From: Fonsecaea monophora | Taxonomy: Eukaryota; Ascomycota; Eurotiomycetes; Chaetothyriales; Herpotrichiellaceae | Length of the DNA: 64,000 nucleotides | Direction: 5' to 3' | Assembly: GCF_001642475.1 (NCBI RefSeq) | Contig: NW_019174041.1 | Coordinates: forward strand, 1-64,000 | In this document: positions 22,393 through 33,208 of the stretch, piece by piece | How the letters are laid out: every line of letters starts with the position of its first letter | Position numbering within the stretch: position 1 is the stretch's first letter | The notes under the pieces: generated by a model | The model's database searches: none | What the model was told of the DNA's origin: nothing | Seen by the model: only the letters and a program-made list of their open reading frames with translations | Made by a program: the position numbers and the translations under genes

Positions 22393-23523
22393 ATGGTAGC
22401 AGAGACGAAACTCTACGATGCTCTCTCCATCTCCCCTTCGGCGTCCCAGGATGAGATCAAGAAAGCATATCGGAAAGCTGCCCTGAAATGGCATCCCGAT
22501 AAAAACAAAGACAACCCCAATGCTGCTGAGAAGTTCAAAGAGGTCTCTCAAGCATATGAGATTCTTTCGGATCCAGAAAAGAGAAAGGTGTACGACCAAT
22601 ATGGCTTGGAGTTCCTTCTGAGAGGGGGTCAAGCCCCTCCTCCAGGAGCAGAGATGCCCGATGGCATGCCCGGCGGCGGTTTCGGTGGTATGCCAGGCGG
22701 GTTCAGCTTTGGGGGCATGCCTGGCGGCGGCGGCGGTGGTACAAGGACATTCCACTTCTCGACCGGCGGCGGTCCTGGAGGCTTCAGCTTTTCGGATCCT
22801 AACGACATATTTGCCCAGTTTGCCAGAAGTGGTGCTGGCGGCGCTGGCGGTGCGGGCGGTGCCGGTGGTGGTGAAGACGCCGAAGACATTTTCAACCTGT
22901 TTAGTGGTCTAGGTGGTGGTGCGAGAGGGGCCGGAAGTAGACGAGGCACGGGAAATTTTGCACGACATGCCAGACCACAGACTCCTGAAGTCTCCGTCAT
23001 TGAACGGCCCTTGCCCGTTACCTTGGAGGAGCTGTACAAGGGAGCCCACAAGAAGATGAAGATCAAGAGAAAGACATTCAACCCCCAAGGACAGCGAGTG
23101 ACTGAGGATAAAATTCTGGAGATGGATATCAAGCCAGGTCTGAAAGCCGGCTCCAAGATCAAATTCTCCGGGGTTGGGGACCAGGAAGAGGGTGGCACAC
23201 AAGACATGCATTTCATCGTCACTGAAAAGCCCCACACCAGCCTCATCCGCGACGGCGACAACCTAATAACGACAATCGAGTTAGACTTGAAGGAGGCACT
23301 CACAGGTTGGAAACGGACAGTCACCACGATTGATGGCAAACAACTGAATGTTTCGGGATCGGGTCCCACCCAACCTGGTCACGAAGAGAGATTTCCTAAT
23401 CTGGGCATGCCCATCAGCAAGAAACCTGGCGAGAGAGGTGACTTCATTGTAAGGGTAAAGGTCAACTTCCCCAGGTCATTAACTGCTGCCCAGAAAGCCA
23501 AAATCAAGGAAGCCCTCCCATAA
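22393..23523 (+). CDS. SIS1: Type II Hsp40 co-chaperone (Sis1/Psi1 type)
   Basis: J-protein that stimulates cytosolic and nuclear Hsp70 ATPase and delivers unfolded clients. A single exon of 376 residues; the ATG lies in CACCATGG context. The J domain spans residues 5-70 with the HPD motif at 34-36. A Gly/Phe/Met-rich region follows to about residue 190 with GGMPGG repeats and poly-Gly/Ala. The two DnaJ C-terminal beta domains run from about 200 to 370 (TLEELYKGAHKKMKI, KPGLKAGSKIKFSGVGDQEEGG). The CxxCxGxG zinc repeats of type I proteins are absent, which makes it type II. The terminal residues KIKEALP are typical. A candidate heat-shock element is upstream. Confidence 0.97.
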   Translation: MVAETKLYDALSISPSASQDEIKKAYRKAALKWHPDKNKDNPNAAEKFKEVSQAYEILSDPEKRKVYDQYGLEFLLRGGQAPPPGAEMPDGMPGGGFGGMPGGFSFGGMPGGGGGGTRTFHFSTGGGPGGFSFSDPNDIFAQFARSGAGGAGGAGGAGGGEDAEDIFNLFSGLGGGARGAGSRRGTGNFARHARPQTPEVSVIERPLPVTLEELYKGAHKKMKIKRKTFNPQGQRVTEDKILEMDIKPGLKAGSKIKFSGVGDQEEGGTQDMHFIVTEKPHTSLIRDGDNLITTIELDLKEALTGWKRTVTTIDGKQLNVSGSGPTQPGHEERFPNLGMPISKKPGERGDFIVRVKVNFPRSLTAAQKAKIKEALP

Positions 23524-24391
23524 ACAGTCATGGACCAGGCTATGCAGGCACGGCACTTTGAGCTATTATCGCAGAACAGCAAAGGCCTGTGTGCAAAAAG
23601 TGTTTGAACAGTATCGAAGCAGTTAAAATGAGACAATGCGCGTTGAAGCAAAACCCAAATGGAGGCTGGAAGAGCATGGGGGTTATGCAGGTCCACGCCT
23701 CCAGAGAAGAGAAAAAGAAAAGACAAGTGTCTGCCGCGTTGGAGGGGACTGAATGAGCTGTCTAATAGGTCGCGACACGACAGTCTAGTCCAAGAGGAGG
23801 CGTTCGGCGTCGTGCAGAAAGTCGTGCATCGACGACAACCTCCAAGAGGCGCGGCAGCAGGTACGAGAGGAGGTATTCCCGACTGAGTAGAGGACGCATC
23901 ATGAGAGACGAAATGTATCCAGTCACGACTTGCATACAAACGACCTGTCTCGCATTGAAGAGCATTTTCTTTTTACATTCCTGGGATAGGACAGGCTTAT
24001 GAACATGGAGGCGCTGTTTAGGAATTGTGGCGTTAGAACAAGCGATACGGCGACACGGATTCCTTGTCCCTTTGCCGTTTGTTGGTAGATAGGTACAGCT
24101 TCTTGTTTTGTTCCAATAACATTGGACTTCTTTTGCATCTCATTCTAGTCATTTCTCCTAAGTTATTGTGTCTTGTGACAATGTCGAAACTTCTTTCTCA
24201 CTGGCGTTTGCCTACTCTTTGAACTCAAGGTAAAAACGAACCTGTGATTACCCAGCATACTATTTCGGTATTGATCATTTTCAAATGCCACACTATTCAC
24301 TCTAGTTTGACCTGCTTATCCCTTCTAGCCTCACATCGTACTCGACCGCTCAATTCGAGCCAACAAAACCAAGCCCAATAACAGCTTAAGA
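23524..24391. other. Convergent 3' region, no gene
   Basis: This holds the 3' flanks of the DnaJ gene (+) and the NAD(P)HX epimerase gene (-). Only shadow frames are present; nothing is supportable. Confidence 0.65.
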
Positions 24392-25471
24392 TCACAACTT
24401 TTCCACGGGCGCGTCCACGTCGACCTCGGCGACCTGATCGATGCCTTGATAGTGCGGCACGTCGAGGCCATACTTTGCGGCGACATCCTTGCTCAAGAAG
24501 CGACCACCGATGAAATGCTTCTTGCCCTTGAAGAACTTGACGCTCGGTTTCGCGGCCGTGAGACTGATCAGGTATTCGGGCATGAAGTCGTGACCGATCT
24601 GTCCTTTGTCGGGTGGACCGGACGCCACGTCCCACGACGAGGGTATGTCGACGCTCAGGACGGGCTTTTTGGAGTCGATCATGGCTTGCAGAACGGTGTC
24701 GAAGGGCGCGCGGACGGGAGGTTTGAACGAGAACCCGAAGAGGGCGTCGATGACGAGGTCGGCCTTGGCCAGAGACGACTTGTACTCCTCGGTCGTGGTG
24801 AGGAAGGGGATGTGTAGGTGGCGGAGTTGCTTCTTCAGGCCGGTGAAGATGGGCGCGTTGGTCGGTTTGGGATAGTAGATTTCCGGGCTGTAGCCGTAGT
24901 GGTGCAGGTGGCGGGCGCAGACGAGGCCGTCTCCTCCTAAGAGATGTGGGAGATACGTTTAACACAGGGAACTCGCGGTGTGAACAGAGACTCGTTGCGA
25001 TGCGACGTACCGTTGTTACCTGGTCCACAGGCGACGAGGATATTCTTGCCTTTCGAGGGCGGGTGGACTTTGTACACTTTTTCGACCCAAAGACAAAGAA
25101 AGAGATGAGCATTGATCTCACTTGCACAGTGATGTTCTTTTGCATTCCAACAACACTCCATGTCGTCGTGTGCTTACCTGCTTGTGAGACACTCAGTCCA
25201 GCGAGTTCCATCAACTGATCAATGCTGAATCCTCCTTCCTCGCTCATGAGCTCTTTATCCAGCTCTGCCGCTTTTTCTGGACCTAGAGTCTACGCACAGC
25301 GACTGTTAGTGATCCTCTTCGCAGCCGTTGGAGCCACCATGTCGAATGATTTGCAGAGAATATAATATGACGCCGGACTTGATCAGGGCTCACCTTGAGC
25401 GCCATCTTGGAGAATTGCCGCGCTGTAAAAATCGGTCGAAGTGCCTTTCTGGGAAGACAGGTTCGGAGCAT
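24392..25471 (-). CDS. NNR1: NAD(P)H-hydrate epimerase (YjeF_N)
   Basis: Metabolite-repair enzyme that interconverts the R and S epimers of hydrated NAD(P)H so that the dehydratase can restore the cofactor. Four exons, 25471-25394, 25289-25178, 25076-25011 and 24936-24392, join in frame to 266 residues. The joins rebuild LSVSQA/VYKVHPPSKG and CGPGNNGGDGLVCARHL, the conserved nucleotide site. PVLSVDIPSSWDV and HFIGGRFLSKDVAAKYGL are also family motifs. Two in-frame ATGs compete. The upstream one (25471) adds a basic, acid-free leader MLRTCLPRKALRPIFTARQF that looks like a mitochondrial presequence. The second (25405, MALK) gives 244 residues, close to yeast Nnr1. Both may be used. It is divergent from the bS16m gene. 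Confidence 0.95.
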
Positions 25472-25837
25472 AAGACGTGGTGTTTTTGATAAATGAGGGT
25501 TCAAAGACCGATATGATTTAACCCAGTATATTACATCGAGATCACGCAACCCCGGCAAATACCTCTTGGTGTCTCGTGCAGACAAAAGATATCGTCATGG
25601 TTCGGCGTCACTCTCCAATTCCGCCAATCAGAAGCTTAGCCCAATTCCGCACGAGGCTACGAGGCTGAGCTGCGCATCTCCTAAAACTTCCTCGATTGAA
25701 TTTCTTCGAAGTTGCACCTCCGCGCACACCCACACCAACCGCCGTCAAGGACCGGAGATACCGCAATCTCATCTGTATCGCCCTTCCGACAGCACGCCCT
25801 TCTTGTTAGGGAATTGAATAGAGGAAACCCGACCACC
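25472..25837. promoter_or_regulatory. Bidirectional promoter of NNR1 and bS16m genes
   Basis: A 366-bp region between the divergent starts. It must drive both genes, each with a mitochondrial product or isoform. No specific motif is identified. Confidence 0.5.
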
Positions 25838-26486
25838 ATGGTCCTTCGGATCCGTCTCGCCCGCTTCGGCACCAAACGAAAACCAATCTACAACATCGTC
25901 CTCGCGCAGGCGAAATCCGGACGCGACAAGAAGCCTATGGAAGTGCTGGGAACGTACAATCCGATGCCGCAAGCACCGCTGGCCACCCCAGATACGCCAG
26001 AGCTGTTGGAGAGCGGCGAAAAATACATGCCCAAGAAAATGAAAGATATACAATTGGACACGGCGAGGACGAGGTATTGGCTTGGTGTTGGCGCGCAGCC
26101 GACGGAGCCGGTTGGCAAGTTGCTGAGACTGGTGAGTTGCGTTCCCTTTTGTTTCTTAGAGGTACAGCAGTTGCGAAAGGAGTAGGATGGCATTGGTAGG
26201 GCTCACGGGGAGGAAGAACATGGAGGGCACAGGTCTGGGAGGAAAGACAAGAGCAGCTGGTGCGAGGGAGCTCTAGAATCGTCTACTCTCCTACTATCTA
26301 TGCGCTCGTCTCTTTCTCTATTCACGAAGCATTCCCTAACCCACCAAAACATTCGAAACTAATCTCTCATCACAGATTGGCATGCTCGAAGAGAAACCCT
26401 CCAAGGTCAAGAGATTCCCTCCACAACCATACAACCCAGAAGCGCAACCACCGTCAGAGACCGAGCCCGAGAAACAACAAAGTTGA
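25838..26486 (+). CDS. MRPS16: Mitochondrial small-subunit ribosomal protein bS16m
   Basis: Component of the mitochondrial 37S ribosomal subunit, homologous to bacterial S16. Two exons, 25838-26131 and 26376-26486, with a 244-bp intron (GTGAGT...ACAG), encode 134 residues. The start ATG has ACCACCATGG context. The S16 core is clear: VLRIRLARFGTKRKPIYNIV, then EVLGTYNP, DTARTRYWLGVGAQPTEPV and LLRL/IGMLEEKPSK across the splice. The C-terminal extension is Pro/Glu-rich (about 30 residues), as in fungal mitochondrial forms. The N-terminus doubles as the import signal in this family. Confidence 0.97.
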
Positions 26487-27369
26487 CAGCATCGCTAAGG
26501 ATCGGAAATTTTGATTCCGTTGTATGATGATTCGACATCAAGAGGGGAGGACAGGGCGTCCGATTTGCGTATCATTGGCAAAAGCATAGCCATCGGCGTT
26601 ATGATTGCGGGGCTTGAGTATCTCAAAAGCATGCGGCGCATGAGATGGACACGATATGTGTTTGGGTTGCACGGTAACATACGGGTATCGTCAGCCAGAG
26701 AAGGGCTTCTCTGTGTATCATACATTTTGTCGTGTCACAATATTCTCTGTTGTGTAAATGGGACGCCCGATTTCTTTGGAGAAGAGAAGACTGGGGCATA
26801 TATGACCATGCTCATGACCTCTATTCGATCTCTACGATATACCTGGATTGCCACATCCATCAGACTGCCACCACATCGCAATACAGGCCACCAACTGCAG
26901 CAGAAACATCGCTCACGAGAGCCGGGGAAATCTTCTATGTGGCTAGCGAAGTGCTGTAATGTATCAAAAGTTCGAATCAGGGGTTTCACGCCGTCTAGCT
27001 CCTCCTGTCCATGTACTATTTCTATTTCCATGTACACACATACCTAGATACACATACACGATACGTCCCTTCAACGGAATAGGACTCCCTTGCGCCAACT
27101 CTGAGTCGACTTCGCTTGCTCGCTTGTCATACATCCAAACGGTCCCTCTCTTCTCAGACCACAGAAAGCAAAAAGACAACTCTTGACCCGATCCTCCCGA
27201 GTTTTCCTTTTCCAAAACGTTGTGAAAGACCTCCCCCCTTTGTCCAACAAAAGACTCTCGGCTCTCTCACGCCCCGTAATTTAACTGATCCATCACGCTT
27301 CTTCCCGAAACATTTTGTCCCCATCCCTTCCCTCCTCGGATCACTATGCTGTAGTATACTGTAGTATAG
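26487..27369. other. Convergent 3' region, no gene
   Basis: Space between the 3' ends of the bS16m gene and the Sec14-like gene. Only shadow frames are present. The right end is pyrimidine-rich with CTGTAGTATA-like repeats near 27350-27368. Confidence 0.6.
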
Positions 27370-28928
27370 CTATACCTCCTCCCTCCTCAACACCCCATCC
27401 CGCGACCCGACGGCGACGATCCTGGCCCTCCCCTCCCGGCCCTCCAGAAGCCTCAAGGGTCCTTCGACCCACTTTGTAAACAAGCTTGTTCTGCTACCGT
27501 CGCCGCTATCGTCCTTTTCGTCTCCGCTGGCGCTGTGAAAAACCTCGCGGTCCTCGGGCCTCAGCTTCGGAAACGCGCCAAACTCCCAATCTAGATCCCC
27601 GCCAAAGCGCTTGGGGACGTTCTCGGCGCCCAGGTCGCGGCGTAGGACGTCGGCGCTCTCATGGTGGCCGAGCACGAAGATCTTGCGGGTCGTCTCCTTT
27701 TCGAACCACAGGGTGATGAATTTCCAGATCTGCGGGAAGAAGGGCGGGGCGCCGACGACCTGGTTCTCTCACAGAAAGGATTAGTGCATCTGGGCCAGCA
27801 TGCAGGTCGATGAATATCATGGCCTTTTGGGAAAACTACACCTTTGAAAAGGGGCTACGCTGATGACGGACTTACATATATCCTCTTGACCGTCTCCGGG
27901 TAATGAGCCGTGGCCATGGTGCTGGCCGCGTTGAGCAGTCTGCGTAACCTCCAAAACGTCGGGATCCCGACGTGAGATAGATCGATGATGTTGCTAACGA
28001 CCGAATAGTGGTCAGCCGCGAGTTGAAACGGAACCCCCTCCTCTTTTTCTTTTTCTGCTACCAAGATCTCTCTCTCTTCTCCCCGTGCATGTGTGTGTAT
28101 CTGTGTAAGAGAAAGAGAAAACTCACATTGACCTGGTCGTCCTCCGGTGCTGGAGCTTCCCGCACAAGGGCTGCACAAACTGCGTGACATACTCGGCGGC
28201 GAGGAAGACGCTCGACAGGGACGGATCCATCTTGTGCAGGGCGAGGATGTCCTCGGGCTTGACCTGGGCGACGACGTAGACCATGATGGGGACGCCCGTA
28301 TCGTCGCGCCGGCCCGTCCATTGGGGTTGCTAGAGATAAAATGACATTAGTTATCTAGGACACAGTTTTGATATCTTTTTCTGGAAAATGGATAGATACT
28401 GGCTTACAAGTCTCCTGATGGTCTCGAACTTTGTTATGTCGACGTCGTCGTACGTCTTCTCCAGCTGGATCTCGTGCCGCCACTTCGCCGACGCCGCGTA
28501 CTGCTTGAACGCGGCGGGGACGTCGTATTTCCGCGCGCGGAGGTATCGTCTGCGATAACATGTGTGTCAGATACTCGGTGCTAGAATCTTGGGATCGGAT
28601 AGAAGAACATGGAGGGGGAAAACAACCCCATCCGCACTGAGGACTCCGCGAGACGGTGGCTTCATATGTTCTGCATGCAACTAAATAACTGGGAACTGGG
28701 GACGTACAAGAGATTCGAATCTTCATTGCCCTCGTTCTTCACGGCGTCGTCATCGTCAGCGACCAACTCGCTCTTCGGCCACGACACGTTATTCTTGCGA
28801 CACAGCTCCCTGAGCTCCGCGAGCGCCTTGTGTTCACGCTCGACAATCGAGTCTGTCCGCTTGGTCGAGCGCTCCGAGAGACTGCTCCGGCGGGAGATGT
28901 GGGTGATTGTCCTCAACAACTCCGCCAT
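27370..28928 (-). CDS. CRAL-TRIO (Sec14-like) lipid-transfer protein
   Basis: Predicted soluble phospholipid exchange protein of the Sec14 superfamily. Five exons, 28928-28708, 28549-28408, 28329-28127, 27993-27876 and 27759-27370, join in frame to 357 residues. The start is ATG at 28928 (MAELLRTITHISRRSS); an upstream in-frame start lacks support. The CRAL-TRIO N domain spans the first join (NLLRYLRARKYDVPAAFKQ). The lipid-binding domain includes TGVPIMVYVVAQVKPEDI, RSINIIDLSHVGIPTFWRL, ATAHYPETVKRIYVVGAPPFF and the closing FGGDLDWEFGAFPKL. The Asp/Ser-rich C-terminus is specific to this protein. The cargo (phosphatidylinositol, phosphatidylcholine or another) cannot be told from the sequence. 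Confidence 0.9.
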
Positions 28929-30208
28929 CCTGACTGACCGACCACCGACCGACCGACAGGTAGGGGTTGACACAACACCGGTTTTAGATAGATGTAGATA
29001 TGTAGTTGTTGTGTCTTATAATGTCTTTGGTTTCTCACGAAGGAGTATGCGAGTCAACACGCCAGGCCTTGTCGTCTTCGCCGGAAAGGGTGTTTTTTTT
29101 AATTTCCCGGTATCTTATGGACGGACTATTAATGTCCAGCACCCCGGGGCAGGTGATGGTGGTAGTGAGAAAACGTTCCCAAAAAACAAGAAAATGTCAT
29201 ACACCGCAGAAACAATCTGCGTAGGAGGAAAAAATCCCGACACGGCCGTTGTCAGAAAATCATCTCGTATCATATCACATCATATCACGGGTTGGCGCTC
29301 GTGTAGCACACACACACCTTGGGTGGTGAGTATGTAACGCACGTTACCAAGGAATCGATGTCCCAAGCTCCCAACTCCTCCCTCGGTCTCCTCCCTCATC
29401 GTCTATTACATTCCATTCAACACTCAACATTCAACATTCTACATTCTATGTACAATCCACATCGCTAGACTAACTCACCGCCACACTCTTCCTCCTTCCA
29501 CTGAAAGTAGACATTGGATCGACCAACCACCACCACCAAACTCCTCTCTCCTCCCCTCTCCGTAGATGTGGCGGAAAACCCGGTCGGCGAGCGGATCGGC
29601 AGGTAGCGGGAACCCATGTAGTGCTATTACCAGCACCATTTTCAACATTAGGGTAGTTATACAAAATAACCAACAAGTTAAATATAGTAACATGCTACAG
29701 ACATGGTTCAGACAGACTAAGTAATAGCATGTGGTACTTAAACCTTGTGTGTCACGCCAGTACCTGCGTCTTGCACACTACATACACTAACTGGTTGGCC
29801 GGAGGGATGCCGCGGAGAGTGAGTGAGATGCGTTGGGATGGTGCCCGCCACTGCGCGCGCGCCACTACGATACGGATCGAGGAGAGCCTGACCCACACAT
29901 CCATCTATCCAAAACGGACTGTTAGATAGGCGATCCATGTGATATGGATCGAAACTACTGTTGATGCCTCATCGAAGATGCAAGCACTCGAAGTGTAGCA
30001 TGACGAAGAGAGCAATATCAAACCCAACAGATCAGACATCAACGCACAGACACAATGTTCAATACATTCATGATTCGCATATCTCGTCGAGAACCTTCTG
30101 AGTCCCCAGGGGTCCCGTCTATTTTCGCTCTGCATCGCATCTTTTACTGCCCATCGCTATGCAGTGCTATCATCAATGCCGTCTGTACTCTTTCCTGATC
30201 CACCAGCC
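28929..30208. other. 1.28-kb intergenic region
   Basis: This holds the promoter of the Sec14-like gene and the 3' flank of DOA1. It contains a T9 run near 29092 and a perfect 10-bp direct repeat ATCATATCAC at 29269-29288. No supportable gene. Confidence 0.55.
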
Positions 30209-32690
30209 TCATCTCAACGCCCCTTCAATCTCTGCAACAACAGTCTGAAACCTTGGTTCTTCCAGGTACTTGCCCTCCTTCAACTTCCTCAACGCCACTG
30301 GAACATCAAAAAGCTCCGCGGCAGACTTCATATCCGCGCCTGAGAATCGCACTAGAATGGTCCCCAATGCCACAAGGGAGCGATATGCTGGTTCCGTGGA
30401 TTGCGAAGCAGGATTGCTGGACGAGGCAGAGTGGTTCACCGCTGGGAAAGAGGACACGAGCTTGGAGAGCTCTCCCAACAGGTCAAGCGCATGGCTGGCG
30501 TTGTTGTCGGCATCGCTCGAAGTCGAAGTCGTGATTAGGACGGTAATGTTGAGATACAGCGTTGTAAGTGCGATGGCAACCGAAACATCCGACGATGCAT
30601 ACTGTGCAAGTGGCTTGAGGCTTTCGACGATATTGTCGACATTTTCTTTCACAAGTTCCCTTCCAGCAGGTGACCCGTACATCAGATTCGAGAAGAAACG
30701 CATGGCAATCATGCCCAATTTGTTGTTGGTACGCACAAAAGACTCGTCAAAGATGCCGCTCCCCAGGATTCCCGCCACGACGTCGAGGCCATCGACATTC
30801 TCCACTGGAAATTCCTTTGCTGCGGCAGCAATGAATCGAAGAAGATCCAGTCCAGCTAGTCGGTTGGCAGGTGGTTGCCATTGAGTCGCTATCTTCAGCA
30901 GGGCCGGGATGGCAGATTGAAGGGAGGGTGAGGGAGGTAATGATGGAGGGCTAGAGAAGTTGTATTTTTCGAGCTGTTGCGCGACATCTGACAGTGCTTG
31001 GAGTTCGTCAGGTTGAAGGCCCATTTCACTGGCGGCGTATTCGGTGTTTTTCTTGATGATTTGCGTCATAGCGGCTGAGGGCTTTCCAATCACGACAGAG
31101 AGATACTGCTTTTGAGGAAGGGTTCGTCTGGTAGGCGCATATGGCGGTGGTGGTGGTTGATATGACGACGTGGGAACATCACCAGGTCGGTATCGATTCT
31201 CCGTCCCCCAAGGATCAGCTCCCGTTGGCGCTGACTGCCCCAGCGTCGCACCCTGGGTGTTCTTGATGATGAAATTCGCCGTTTCTTCAAGATACGACAT
31301 GGGGAGTTCGTGGTCCTGAAGGAATTTCGTGGCTGCATCATAAGGGTTTTGTGTGACATTAAACGGTAGCTTGAGTGGAGGCTTGCCGTCCTCAATGTCA
31401 ATGTCAAACACATAGTCGTACTCTTTCCCATTGTACGCTGTCTTCCCACTCGATGCGGCCGAATCCACAACCTGCCCGACTTTGATCCACTGCTGCTGAG
31501 ACATGGACCACTGATATAGACAGGCGCTTCCATCGTCTTCTTTGATGATTTGATTCTGGCCTTCTTTGGAACCGGCTTTTCGTTTGAGGAAGTCAGGACC
31601 GGGTAGATCTGTCACGTTGATCTGCCCTACAGTCTGTTGAGGAATGCTCGACGCTTGCAGAGACTCTTCAAACGCCGCAAGTGTTTCTGCATCGGCCACC
31701 CTCTCCGGGTCACGCGTGAATATGCGTGCCGTCTTGTCGCTTGAGCCAACAATGATGTCGCCATTTGGAGCGGTAGACACCGACCAGACTGAGATGGCGG
31801 GCAACGTAATCACCTGGATACAGGACTGCCCATCCCAGACGCGGACGGATCGATCTTCTCCAGAGCTCACAATTTCACCTGAAGGAAGTACAGCCAAGGA
31901 GTATATGAAGGACTCGTGGCCGACCAACGAAGCAATGAGCTCGCCTTTCAGGTTCCAGAGACGGATAATGCCATCATTTGTTGCGGCGGCAATCTGAGCA
32001 CCTGTACGATGACCTTCGGGTAGTTTTGCCAGAGCGCGAACAATGTCCTGACCGTCCCACGAATTCAACATCTTGCCTCGGATATCAAAGACTCGGATCG
32101 CACGGTCAGCACAGCCGGTGACGATTGTCTCTCTGCTGAAAGCGAGCACTGCCCAAACCGTGGCCGTGTGCCCTGTCAGATCATACGCGACTTCCCATCT
32201 GCCAATCTCCCACACCTTTGCTGTAGCGTCCCAACTGCCACTCACAAAGTAGTTTGCCGGCGCACACACATCTATCGAGCAGACTTGGTTGCTGTGACCC
32301 ACCATGAAAGCGTCCGCATTCATGTCAGCTGTTAACGATGGCTGTCGAGCCTCGATGAGCGCATCTTGGCCAGAAGAGAGAATCAGACCATCTTCATATT
32401 CTTTTGAGGGGGGGATATAAGCGAGACAGGTCTTGAACTGTGCGCCGTGGGATGATTCCGTGTCGTCGTAGGTCGGCGGGGATGTGGAAGTCCGTTTCCA
32501 GACTCTGGTTGAGCCATCGCGAGACGCTGTTGCTGCAAAGGAGGGATCAGGAAGTAGGACGGCACGGACCTATATTCTCATGTCAGTTTGGGTTCGGTAG
32601 TATACATGTGCCGAAACATGAGAGGCGTACATCACTCTTGTGGCCGCGCAGGACCGCGCTCAGCTTGAAATCCGTCGCCGCGCCACTCAT
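30209..32690 (-). CDS. DOA1: Ubiquitin-binding Cdc48 cofactor DOA1/UFD3 (PLAA)
   Basis: Adaptor of the AAA ATPase Cdc48/p97 that controls free ubiquitin levels, endosomal sorting and mitochondrial protein degradation. Two exons, 32690-32631 and 32569-30209, with a 61-bp intron (GTACGC...ATAG), give 806 residues, close to human PLAA (795). A seven-bladed WD40 propeller fills residues 10 to about 310 (SGSWDATAKVW, SGEDRSVRVWD, VGSSDKTARIF). A PFU ubiquitin-binding domain lies near 357-467 (YDYVFDIDIEDGKPPLKLPF). A PUL armadillo domain binding the Cdc48 C-terminus occupies about 535-806. The splice joins LRGHKSD to VRAVLLPDPSF, the first blade. Confidence 0.95.
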
Positions 32691-33208
32691 TTTTGGTCAT
32701 TGACTAGAAGCAAGGATCATCTGGGGGTGAGCGACCAACGACACAATATATCTGCACGGCGCCGGTAGTGACAAACGAGTGACAAGTGTGCGCACAATCA
32801 CCTGTTTCCTCTTTTGCCAGGAACAAATCCACCCTCCGATTCTCGCAGCCTTGCGGATTGGCGAGTGACGAATGACGTAATGCGGTTCAGCCTTGTCTGA
32901 TGGGGCAGAAAGCACGGCCATTAGCTGGTAATTTATCTAGTACATATATCTAGATATTGAACGGATGATGCGCTTTCTTGTCCTCTGGGTATTTATAGGG
33001 CTCTGTGGAAGCTTATACTGAACGACCCTTGCTCGTCACCCTAGTTTGAATTGCAAACAGAGGGTTTTACATTGCGCTTGCCTTCCTACAAGCTTGCCTG
33101 ATTGCTTGAGAGCCAAATGTTGGCAGTTTCTTCTTTGTCCCAGCTTTCTACGCACAAAGTATTTCCCGGCATGCTCCCAGCTCTGGAAGAATACTGCATA
33201 ATCATCGT
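32691..33208. other. Spacer between DOA1 promoter and nuclease 3' end
   Basis: A 518-bp region with the DOA1 promoter on its left and the 3' flank of the secreted nuclease on its right. No gene or clear motif. Confidence 0.6.
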
